NCBI GenBank assembly: GCA_965659285.1
Contig: CBFHWB010000131.1
Span: forward strand, 1-12,795
DNA from: UBA8108 sp965659285
Lineage (GTDB): Bacteria > Planctomycetota > UBA8108
Length of the DNA stretch: 12,795 nt
Direction: 5' to 3'
Each line of letters opens with the position of its first letter. Positions within the stretch are counted from its first letter, which is position 1. Below, piece after piece: positions 6,922-12,795 of the stretch. The notes beneath the pieces are model-generated. The model saw only the letters and a program-made list of their open reading frames with translations. It did not search any database and was not told the DNA's origin. Both the position numbers and the translations under genes were made by a program.

Positions 6922-9120
6922 ATGATTCATACCACAGCTCTCAAGACCCTCCTGCTTTGCTGCCTCACCCTGGCGGGTTCCCTTGCCGCCTGGGCTCCTG
7001 GCCTCAAGGGACAGGACTCGGCTGATCCCCCGCGTCAAGCACAGAACGATGACGCATCGCCGTCGGCTGAAGACAAAAAGGACGCTGCGAATACGACCAT
7101 CGTGATCGGCCGGCGAACCGAAGACGAGATCTTCGAGGTGCCCTCCACCGTCGAGGCTCTCTCGGGGGACTATCTCGCCCGCAGGCGCGCCTACCGAACT
7201 CTTCCCGAGGCACTCGCCGAGGTGCCCGGCGTCCTTGTCCAGAAAACCAGCCGCGGCCAGGGCTCTCCCTATATCCGCGGCTTCACCGGATTTCGCACCC
7301 TGCTGCTCGTCGATGGAATCCGCCTCAACCACGCGGCGATGCGAAGCGGCCCGAACCAGTACTGGGGTACCGTAGATCCCCTGACCCTCGACCGGGTCGA
7401 GATCTTCAAGGGGCCCGCTTCCGTCCTCTATGGAAGCGACGCCATCGGCGGAACCGTCAACGCCATCTCCAGGAGCCCCGTCGTCCTCGACTCTCCCTAC
7501 TATCGAAGTGGAGACGGCTCCCGGCTTTACCTGCGCCACTCGACCGCCGAACGCTCCTTCACCTCGCGATATGAATACAACATGGCCCTCACCAGGAACT
7601 CCGCCGCCCTGCTGGGAGTCACCTCGCGGGATTTCGGCAACCTCCAGGCCGGGGGAGATACCGGGAGCCTGCCCGAAACCGGCTACGATGAGTTCGATGG
7701 AGATGCCAAGGTGGTTCTCTATCCGGCTGAAGACCTCGAGGTGGTGCTCGCCCTGCAGAGCGTCAAGATGAATGACGCCCCCAGGACCCACAAGACCATC
7801 TACTCGGTACCCTACCGTGGAACCGAGGAAGGCAACGATCTCAGGCGCGACTTCGACCAGCGCCGGCGCCTCGCCTACCTCCAGGCCCACTGGGAGCCCG
7901 CCTCCACAGGGTGGCTCGATCGCATCACTTTCAGTCTCTCGAGCCACCGCCATGACGAAACCGAGAAGAGAGTAAGAGAAGGCTCCGAGGGGAGATTGAG
8001 CCGCCAGGGTTTCTCCGATGACGTCTTCGGCAGTTTCATCCAGGGCGAGAGTGAAACAAGCCTCGGCCTCCTGACCCTGGGAGCAGAATATTACCGCGAC
8101 TCGATAGACTCCTTCTTCAGAGAATACGAGAATGGAGCCTTGAGTCTCCAGCGCCCCAGGGGACCGGTCGCCGACGACGCGACCTATGACCTGCTGGGGA
8201 TCTACGCCCAGGATGTCTTCAGCCTCTCCGACCGGCTCGAGCTCACCGCGGGAGGACGCCTCAACTACGCCGGCGCCGATGCCGCGGTGGTTGATCCAGA
8301 CCCCGCCGATGCGAACGTCATAGACCCCGTCTCCGAAGATTTCTCGGCCGCCGTGGGAAGCCTCAGGACTACCTACCGACTTGAAGACGGCTGGAACCTC
8401 TACGGCGGAGTCTCGGAAGGATTCCGGGCGCCCAACCTCTCTGATCTGACGCGCTTTGACGCCTCGCGCAGTAATGAGTTCGAAATTCCCGCGCCGGGAC
8501 TCGAGCCTGAGGAATATACCTCCCTGGAACTGGGAACCCGGTTTTTCCGAGATCATTTCGAGGCCTACGCCTCGGTCCACCACAATGTTATCGATGGATT
8601 GATTGTCCGGTCCCCCACCGGTGAAGTGATCGACGGGCAAACCGTAGTGACCAAGGAAAACTCCGCAGATGGATTCGTTCGCGGCTTTGAACTCGGAGGC
8701 TCCTGGCTGGTCGCAAAGCGGCTGAGCCTCTTCGGAGCCCTCGCCTGGCTCGACGGTGAGACCGACAGCCTGACCCCCGATAGCCCCCCGGAGCCCCTCA
8801 GCCGCCTGATGCCGCTGACAGGCCTGCTTGGAATCCGCTGGATCTCCGAGGATGAAAGCTGGTGGGTCGAGGGAACCCTCACCATGGTCAAGGGACAGGA
8901 CAAGCTCTCCGCCAGGGACGAAGGCGACACCCAGCGCATCCCCCCCGGCGGAACCCCGGGCTTCAGCGTCATCTCGATTCGAGGGGGCAAGGAGCTCTTT
9001 GAAGATTGCGACCTCTTCCTCGGACTCGAGAACATCTCGGACAAGGACTACAGGACTCATGGCTCAGGACAAAACGAGCCGGGCCTGAACGCGATCATGG
9101 GAATCGACTGGAAATTCTGA
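6922..9120 (+). CDS. TonB-dependent outer-membrane receptor
   Basis: A 732-aa TonB-dependent transporter of typical size. Residues 1 to about 31 are a signal peptide (MIHTTALK then a hydrophobic run to LAAWAPG). An acidic, disordered linker follows, then a TonB-box-like TTIVIGR (58-64). The plug domain spans about 73-185: LPEALAEVPGVLVQ, SPYIRGF, LLLVDGIRLN, VDPLTLDRVEIFKGPASVLYGSDAIGG. The rest is a 22-strand-type barrel with alternating aromatic residues, including GVSEGFRAPNLSDL and LFLGLENISDKDYRTHG, ending MGIDWKF with the usual terminal phenylalanine. The GPNQYWGTVDP stretch recalls heme/hemoglobin-type receptors, but the ligand (heme, siderophore, cobalamin, oligosaccharide) cannot be fixed. 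TonB, ExbB and ExbD are not in the window. The start is set by the signal peptide; no Shine-Dalgarno is visible. Downstream lies a sodium symporter operon on the same strand after a 108-bp gap. Confidence 0.95.
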   Translation: MIHTTALKTLLLCCLTLAGSLAAWAPGLKGQDSADPPRQAQNDDASPSAEDKKDAANTTIVIGRRTEDEIFEVPSTVEALSGDYLARRRAYRTLPEALAEVPGVLVQKTSRGQGSPYIRGFTGFRTLLLVDGIRLNHAAMRSGPNQYWGTVDPLTLDRVEIFKGPASVLYGSDAIGGTVNAISRSPVVLDSPYYRSGDGSRLYLRHSTAERSFTSRYEYNMALTRNSAALLGVTSRDFGNLQAGGDTGSLPETGYDEFDGDAKVVLYPAEDLEVVLALQSVKMNDAPRTHKTIYSVPYRGTEEGNDLRRDFDQRRRLAYLQAHWEPASTGWLDRITFSLSSHRHDETEKRVREGSEGRLSRQGFSDDVFGSFIQGESETSLGLLTLGAEYYRDSIDSFFREYENGALSLQRPRGPVADDATYDLLGIYAQDVFSLSDRLELTAGGRLNYAGADAAVVDPDPADANVIDPVSEDFSAAVGSLRTTYRLEDGWNLYGGVSEGFRAPNLSDLTRFDASRSNEFEIPAPGLEPEEYTSLELGTRFFRDHFEAYASVHHNVIDGLIVRSPTGEVIDGQTVVTKENSADGFVRGFELGGSWLVAKRLSLFGALAWLDGETDSLTPDSPPEPLSRLMPLTGLLGIRWISEDESWWVEGTLTMVKGQDKLSARDEGDTQRIPPGGTPGFSVISIRGGKELFEDCDLFLGLENISDKDYRTHGSGQNEPGLNAIMGIDWKF

Positions 9121-9123
9121 GTC

Positions 9124-9137
9124 GTTGCGACCGCAAC
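9124..9137 (+). other. Small inverted repeat after the receptor gene
   Basis: GTTGC GACC GCAAC forms a 5-bp stem with a 4-base loop four bases beyond the receptor stop codon. It is followed by C-rich sequence without T residues, so it is at best a weak transcript-end structure. The rest of the gap to 9192 shows nothing recognisable. Confidence 0.25.
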
Positions 9138-9192
9138 CCCCCGCTTGCGCCTCCACTACTCCATCTGTACCATGAGCCCTCGCTGATTTTCT

Positions 9193-9211
9193 CCGGGAGG
9201 CTTCTCCCCGG
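9193..9211 (+). promoter_or_regulatory. Hairpin just upstream of the symporter small-subunit ribosome-binding site
   Basis: CCGGGAG GCTT CTCCCCGG can fold into a GC-rich stem of seven pairs with one bulged C and a GCTT loop. Six bases later comes the ribosome-binding site GGAG (9218-9221), then the ATG at 9229. No U-tract follows, so it is not an intrinsic terminator. It could stabilise the 5' end or modulate translation of the symporter operon; that role is inference. Confidence 0.35.
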
Positions 9212-9228
9212 CAGGTTGGAGTATTCAA

Positions 9229-9510
9229 ATGCAGGGCTACTGGCGTAAGAACGTAACGATCATGATCGTCCTCCTGGCGATCTGGGCCTTCGTCGGGCTC
9301 GGCTGCGGCGTTCTCTTCGCTGACTGGCTCAACCAGTTCAAACTCGGCGGTTTCCCCCTGGGCTTCTGGTTCGCCCAGCAGGGCAGCATCATCGTCTTCA
9401 TCATCCTGATCCTCATCTACGCCATCCTGCTGAACCGTCTCGACGACGAATATTCAGGTGAAACAAGCCCGGAAGATGTTACGCCCACCACCGGGAAGGT
9501 TGAGGAGTAA
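9229..9510 (+). CDS. DUF4212 sodium/substrate symporter small subunit
   Basis: A 93-aa inner-membrane protein of the DUF4212 family, known to be encoded directly before VC_2705-type sodium:solute symporters and thought to be their small subunit. Two transmembrane helices are visible, about residues 9-31 (VTIMIVLLAIWAFVGLG) and 52-69 (SIIVFIILILIYAILLNR). The loop between them holds the family-typical FPLGFWFAQQGS. The C-terminal tail after 70 is acidic and polar (LDDEYSGETSPEDV). The ATG at 9229 has GGAG seven bases upstream. The stop is followed after 3 bp by the large-subunit ATG, so the pair is expected to be translated together and to form one transporter. Confidence 0.93.
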   Translation: MQGYWRKNVTIMIVLLAIWAFVGLGCGVLFADWLNQFKLGGFPLGFWFAQQGSIIVFIILILIYAILLNRLDDEYSGETSPEDVTPTTGKVEE

Positions 9511-9513
9511 CCC

Positions 9514-11331
9514 ATGGGAATCAAGGGCTGGACCATCATCTTCGTCGGTGCCTCCTTCACCCTCTACCTGGTTATCGCCTGGATCAGCAGGGTACGCGAC
9601 ACGAAGGGGTTCTACGTCGCCGGACGCGGCGTACCCGCCGCCGCCAACGGCATGGCCACCGCGGCCGACTGGATGAGCGCCGCCTCCTTCATCTCCATGG
9701 CCGGCCTGATCTCGACCATGGGCTACACGGGATCGCAATACCTGATGGGCTGGACCGGGGGATATGTCCTGCTGGCCCTCCTGCTCGCGCCCTACCTGAG
9801 AAAATTCGGACACTTCACGGTTCCTGATTTCGTCGGTGACCGCTACGCCTCGAACGTCGCCCGCTCCGTCGCCGTGATCTGCGCCATCTTCGTCAGCTTC
9901 ACCTACGTTGCCGGACAGATGCGAGGGGTCGGGGTTGTCTTTTCGAGATTCCTCGAGGTGGATATCAATATCGGCGTCATGATCGGCATGGCAATCGTTT
10001 TCGTCTACGCCACCCTCGGCGGCATGAAGGGCATCACCTGGACCCAGGTGGCCCAGTACTGGGTCCTGATCACGGCCTTCCTGATCCCAGCCATCGCGAT
10101 CAGCATCAAGCTCACCGGCAACCCGGTTCCCCAACTCGGCCTGGGAAGCGAACTCATAACCGGGGACGGAAAAGGAACGGGACTTCTCGAAAAACTCAAC
10201 CTGGTCAACGAAGACCTGGGCTTCAAATCCTACACCACGGCTTTTGGCGGCACAGACATGTGGAACATGTTCTGCGTCACTCTCGCCCTGATGGCTGGAA
10301 CCGCCGGCCTGCCGCATGTCATCGTCCGCTTCTACACGGTCAAGAACGTCAAGGCGGCGCGCTGGAGCGCGTTCTGGGCTCTCCTGTTCATCGGCATGCT
10401 CTACCTCACAGCTCCTGCCACCGCCGCCTTCGCCCGCTACTACATGATCGACAGCATCAACGGAAAGACCCAGGAAGAATTGCCGCAATGGTTTGAGAAC
10501 TGGGAAAAGACAGGCCTCATCCTCTGGATAGATGATGGAGATGGCAAGCTGAGGTATTCCGCTGGCGCGGACAACGAGGTGTTCAACAAGGGCGGGCTCA
10601 CAGGGCCGGCAGCCGCGCTCGGCTGGGACAAGCTCATTGCAAGCCGGGATGGCGAACGGAAAACCGCTCTCCAGTTGCTCAACGCCCAGCCGAAGATCCG
10701 CGGGCCGGACAAGGACATCATCGTCCTGGCGACACCTGAGATGGCCAACCTCTACGCATGGATCATCGCCCTTGTCGCCGCCGGCGGCCTGGCAGCCGCC
10801 CTCTCCACCGCCAGCGGCCTCCTGCTGGTGGTCTCCTCGAGCATCGCCCACGATGTTTACTACCGCATGATCAACCCCGAGGCATCCGAAGCGAGAAGAC
10901 TCCTGGTGGGCCGCGGTGTAATCGGTATCGCGGTTGTCATCGCCGGGCTCTTCGGAATCTACCCCCCTGGTTTCGTCAGCCAGGTGGTTGCCTTCGCCTT
11001 CGGACTGGCAGCGGCCAGTTTCTTTCCCGCCATCGTGCTCGGAATCTTCAACAAGCGGGTCGGAACCATTCCCGCCATCTGCGGCATGCTGGTCGGTATC
11101 GGTTTCACAGCCAGCTACATCATCGGCCAGGTCTACCTCGGCATGGAACCGTGGTGCTTCGGCATCAAGGCCCAGGGAATCGGCACCATTGGAATGCTGC
11201 TCAACTTCATCGTCACCCTGAGCCTGACACCTCTCTGCCCCCCGCCGGATGAAAGAGTCTGCGCCCTGGTCGACTCGGCCCGGCGGCCCGAGACCCCCGA
11301 CGATGCCGCCCCGGCGGCGGTGGACCACTGA
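9514..11331 (+). CDS. Sodium:solute symporter large subunit (VC_2705/ActP-like)
   Basis: A 605-aa secondary transporter of the SSS family, inner membrane, importing a solute with sodium. MATAADWMSAASFISMAGL (47-65) is the characteristic first unwound helix region; KFGHFTVPDFVGDRY (97-111) and LAAALSTASGLLLVVSSS (426-443) are other family blocks. A long hydrophilic segment, about 311-408, interrupts the helices and includes DDGDGKLRY (340-348); I recall such an insert in the VC_2705 subfamily, so it is probably native. With a DUF4212 partner and resemblance to ActP, a short-chain carboxylate such as acetate is the likeliest substrate, but this is inference. The start has GAGGAG (9503-9508) at good spacing. 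The following MiaE-type gene begins 4 bp after the stop, so the three genes form a tight operon. Confidence 0.94.
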   Translation: MGIKGWTIIFVGASFTLYLVIAWISRVRDTKGFYVAGRGVPAAANGMATAADWMSAASFISMAGLISTMGYTGSQYLMGWTGGYVLLALLLAPYLRKFGHFTVPDFVGDRYASNVARSVAVICAIFVSFTYVAGQMRGVGVVFSRFLEVDINIGVMIGMAIVFVYATLGGMKGITWTQVAQYWVLITAFLIPAIAISIKLTGNPVPQLGLGSELITGDGKGTGLLEKLNLVNEDLGFKSYTTAFGGTDMWNMFCVTLALMAGTAGLPHVIVRFYTVKNVKAARWSAFWALLFIGMLYLTAPATAAFARYYMIDSINGKTQEELPQWFENWEKTGLILWIDDGDGKLRYSAGADNEVFNKGGLTGPAAALGWDKLIASRDGERKTALQLLNAQPKIRGPDKDIIVLATPEMANLYAWIIALVAAGGLAAALSTASGLLLVVSSSIAHDVYYRMINPEASEARRLLVGRGVIGIAVVIAGLFGIYPPGFVSQVVAFAFGLAAASFFPAIVLGIFNKRVGTIPAICGMLVGIGFTASYIIGQVYLGMEPWCFGIKAQGIGTIGMLLNFIVTLSLTPLCPPPDERVCALVDSARRPETPDDAAPAAVDH

Positions 11332-11335
11332 GCCC

Positions 11336-11917
11336 ATGCTCGGCCTGCGCTACGACACACCCGAAGGCTGGGCGAGCCGCGCGCTTGAAGAACCCGGCGC
11401 CCTGCTCCTCGATCATCTTTTCTGCGAGCAGAAAGCCGCCGCCATGGCGATGGCGATCGCCCGGCGCCACGGCGAGGGAAAGCCCTCGCTGGTCAAGCTG
11501 ATGGAAGAGCTGGCGGCGGAAGAGGAGGAGCACTTCGACCAGGTCGAGAAGCTGCTTGAGGATTACCCTCCCGCCACCCAGCCGCGCGGCGGCAACCCCT
11601 ACGCCATCGGCCTGCGGCGCTTTATCCACAAGGACGGCCGGGCGAGTTTTCTCGACAAGCTGCTGGTGTGCAGCCTCATCGAGGCCAGAAGCGCCGAGCG
11701 CTTCCAACTCCTGGCGAAGGAATTACGCGGCTCGACCCTCGGCAATTTCTACGAAGATCTCTACGCCAGCGAGGTCGGACACTACAGGCTCTTCGTCGAG
11801 CTCGGAGTCGATCACGCCGGCGAAGACCGGACGCTCGAGCGCCTGGAAGAATTGCGCGAATTCGAGGGGCGGCTCATAGCTTCCCTGCCCCCCGGCCCCC
11901 AAATTCATTCAAGCTGA
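11336..11917 (+). CDS. miaE: MiaE-type tRNA ms2i6A37 hydroxylase (diiron)
   Basis: A 193-aa ferritin-like diiron protein resembling MiaE, which uses O2 to hydroxylate the isopentenyl group of 2-methylthio-N6-isopentenyl-adenosine at position 37 of tRNAs reading codons that start with U. Expected iron ligands are E31 (FCEQKAA), E63 and H66 (EEEEHF), E116 (LIEARSAERF), and E146 and H149 (SEVGHYRLF): two E-x-x-H pairs plus two single glutamates, the canonical four-helix arrangement. The N-terminus MLGLRYDTPEGW suits the family; an in-frame upstream ATG at 11249 would add a proline/arginine-rich leader overlapping the symporter gene and is rejected. The start lies 4 bp after the symporter stop with no strong ribosome-binding site, suggesting translational coupling. 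Its substrate would require MiaA and MiaB, not present in this window. Confidence 0.88.
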   Translation: MLGLRYDTPEGWASRALEEPGALLLDHLFCEQKAAAMAMAIARRHGEGKPSLVKLMEELAAEEEEHFDQVEKLLEDYPPATQPRGGNPYAIGLRRFIHKDGRASFLDKLLVCSLIEARSAERFQLLAKELRGSTLGNFYEDLYASEVGHYRLFVELGVDHAGEDRTLERLEELREFEGRLIASLPPGPQIHSS

Positions 11918-11933
11918 GAGCCGCTGCCGGGTG

Positions 11934-11954
11934 AAAAAACCGCCTGTCTGCGGT
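11934..11954 (-). terminator. Possible minus-strand intrinsic terminator
   Basis: Read on the minus strand, ACCGC AGACAG GCGGT (11954 to 11939) forms a 5-bp stem with a 6-base loop, and the U-run continues through 11934, giving six U in all. This is a small but properly arranged terminator shape. No minus-strand gene seems to need it, since the neighbours on both sides are plus-strand, so it may only limit antisense transcription or be chance. On the plus strand there is no T-tract. Confidence 0.3.
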
Positions 11955-12019
11955 AGACTGCCGCCTTCCAGTTCGTTTCGCCCGAACCCGGGCAGCCCCG
12001 CAGCAGCAAGGTCTCTTCC

Positions 12020-12795
12020 ATGTCCATTGTCGGCCTCGATATCGGCACCACCGGCGTAAAAGCGGTCGTCTTCCGTGAAGACGGGACCTTCCTCACCGCC
12101 CCCTACCGCGAATACGACCTCGAAAGCCCGAAGCACGGGCACCTCGAGCTGAACCCGAATGAGGTGCTCGACGCGGTCCGGGAGGTGCTCGGCAAGGCGG
12201 CCGCGGAGACAAAAGATGACCCCATCCGCTCGCTCGCTACCAGCACCCTTGGAGAAGCGATGGTCCCGGTTGACGAAGACAACAAGCCGGTCGGTAACGC
12301 CATCATCGGCTTCGACGCCCGCGGACAGGAGTCGGTCCCCCTGCTGCGCGACAAGCTCAACGACCGCCAGGTTTTCGATATCGCCGGCCATGGCATCAAC
12401 AGCTTCCACTCCATCTTCAAGCTGCTCTGGCGGCGCGACCACGACCCCGACACCTTCGCCCGAACGAAGAGATTCCTCTCCTTCGGCGACTTCATCCAGG
12501 CCTCCCTCGGAATTGAACCCCACATCGACTATTCGATGGCCTCAAGAACCCTCGCCTTTGACGTCAAGAAGCTCGACTGGTCGCCGGAGATCCTGTCAGC
12601 GGTGGGACTGTCCGCCGACCTGCTGCCGCCGGTAGCCGCGCCGGGAACGAACCTCGGCACCCTCGGCGCCAACGACCTCGGCCTGCCGCCGGACTGCGTC
12701 GTCGCCGCCGGTCTTCACGACCAGCCGGCGGGAATCCTCGGGGCCGGGATCCAACCCGGCGAATCGATGCTCGCCACCGGAACCGTGATCTGTCT
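12020..12795 (+). CDS. FGGY-family carbohydrate kinase (3' end outside window)
   Basis: An open frame from the ATG at 12020 to the window end, 258 full codons covering most of the N-terminal domain of an FGGY sugar kinase. It opens with the ATP/phosphate loop VGLDIGTTGVK (4-14). STLGEAMVPVD sits where xylulokinases carry a sugar-contacting motif; YSMASRTLAFDVKKLDW follows the family pattern. GLHDQPAGILGAG contains H233-D234, D234 being the expected catalytic base. LATGTV near the end begins the second domain, which is cut off together with the later ATP-site motifs. It phosphorylates a sugar or polyol in the cytoplasm; xylulose, fuculose, ribulose or others cannot be told apart. AAGG (12008-12011) lies eight bases before the ATG. 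A 102-bp gap separates it from the MiaE-type gene, so co-transcription is possible but not clear. Confidence 0.92.
   Translation, partial: MSIVGLDIGTTGVKAVVFREDGTFLTAPYREYDLESPKHGHLELNPNEVLDAVREVLGKAAAETKDDPIRSLATSTLGEAMVPVDEDNKPVGNAIIGFDARGQESVPLLRDKLNDRQVFDIAGHGINSFHSIFKLLWRRDHDPDTFARTKRFLSFGDFIQASLGIEPHIDYSMASRTLAFDVKKLDWSPEILSAVGLSADLLPPVAAPGTNLGTLGANDLGLPPDCVVAAGLHDQPAGILGAGIQPGESMLATGTVIC

Noticed and set aside
6793..9060. 755-aa open frame on the minus strand opposite the TonB-dependent receptor
   Set aside because: It mirrors a real receptor gene with recognisable plug and barrel. Long antisense frames are common in GC-rich DNA, and this one shows glycine/valine/glutamate-rich sequence with no domain.
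11249..11335. Upstream ATG for the MiaE-type gene inside the symporter gene
   Set aside because: It would add 29 low-complexity residues out of frame over the symporter tail; MLGLRYDTPEGW is the natural N-terminus.
9454..11337. 627-aa open frame on the minus strand opposite the sodium symporter
   Set aside because: The composition (Asp, Glu, Gly, His rich, no helices) is that of a reverse-complemented membrane protein. The plus strand encodes a full SSS transporter.
11909..12523. 204-aa minus-strand frame opposite the sugar kinase
   Set aside because: Shadow of the FGGY kinase, which has the ATP loop and the HD motif on the plus strand.
1..12795. CRISPR array, tRNA or rRNA genes, transposase, integrase, toxin-antitoxin or defence genes
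   Set aside because: I looked for repeats, RNA signatures and the relevant motifs on both strands and saw none; all large frames are accounted for by metabolic, transport or repair genes.

Overview
The window is GC-rich (above 60% by eye) and densely coded: eleven protein genes, two of them cut by the window edges, and no RNA genes, insertion sequences, CRISPR arrays or tandem repeats that I can see. The best lineage clue is the first gene, a secreted protein joining a PQQ-type beta-propeller, a LamG domain, an FnIII-like domain and a SAM-methyltransferase domain. I associate this architecture mainly with Planctomycetota and related PVC bacteria. A TonB-dependent receptor shows a Gram-negative outer membrane. 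Placement as planctomycete-like is inference.

Layout. Positions 1-2572 (minus) hold the 5' 857 codons of the propeller/LamG/methyltransferase gene. A 162-bp divergent spacer separates it from an enolase-superfamily (mandelate racemase type) enzyme, 2735-3904 (+). This converges on a short-chain dehydrogenase, 3909-4610 (-), with only 4 bp between the stop codons. A second divergent spacer leads to a plus-strand cluster: low-molecular-weight protein phosphatase (4710-5177), endonuclease III with an incomplete iron-sulfur motif (5234-5911) and a guanidino-group hydrolase of the CtlX/DDAH type (5934-6851).

An AT-rich gap with the clearest promoter of the window (perfect TATAAT) then drives a TonB-dependent receptor (6922-9120), apparently with almost no 5' leader. 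Next comes a tight operon: DUF4212 symporter small subunit (9229-9510), large sodium:solute symporter subunit (9514-11331) and a MiaE-type tRNA hydroxylase (11336-11917), with gaps of 3 and 4 bp. An FGGY sugar kinase starts at 12020 and runs off the end.

Most of the content is metabolism and transport: a possible acid-sugar dehydratase with a neighbouring oxidoreductase, outer-membrane uptake, sodium-coupled uptake of probably a small carboxylate, and sugar phosphorylation. The most thought-provoking points are the exported methyltransferase fusion, the coupling of miaE to a carboxylate-type symporter, the endonuclease III with a non-canonical cysteine motif, and the near-leaderless receptor gene. 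I found no convincing new defence or mobile system.
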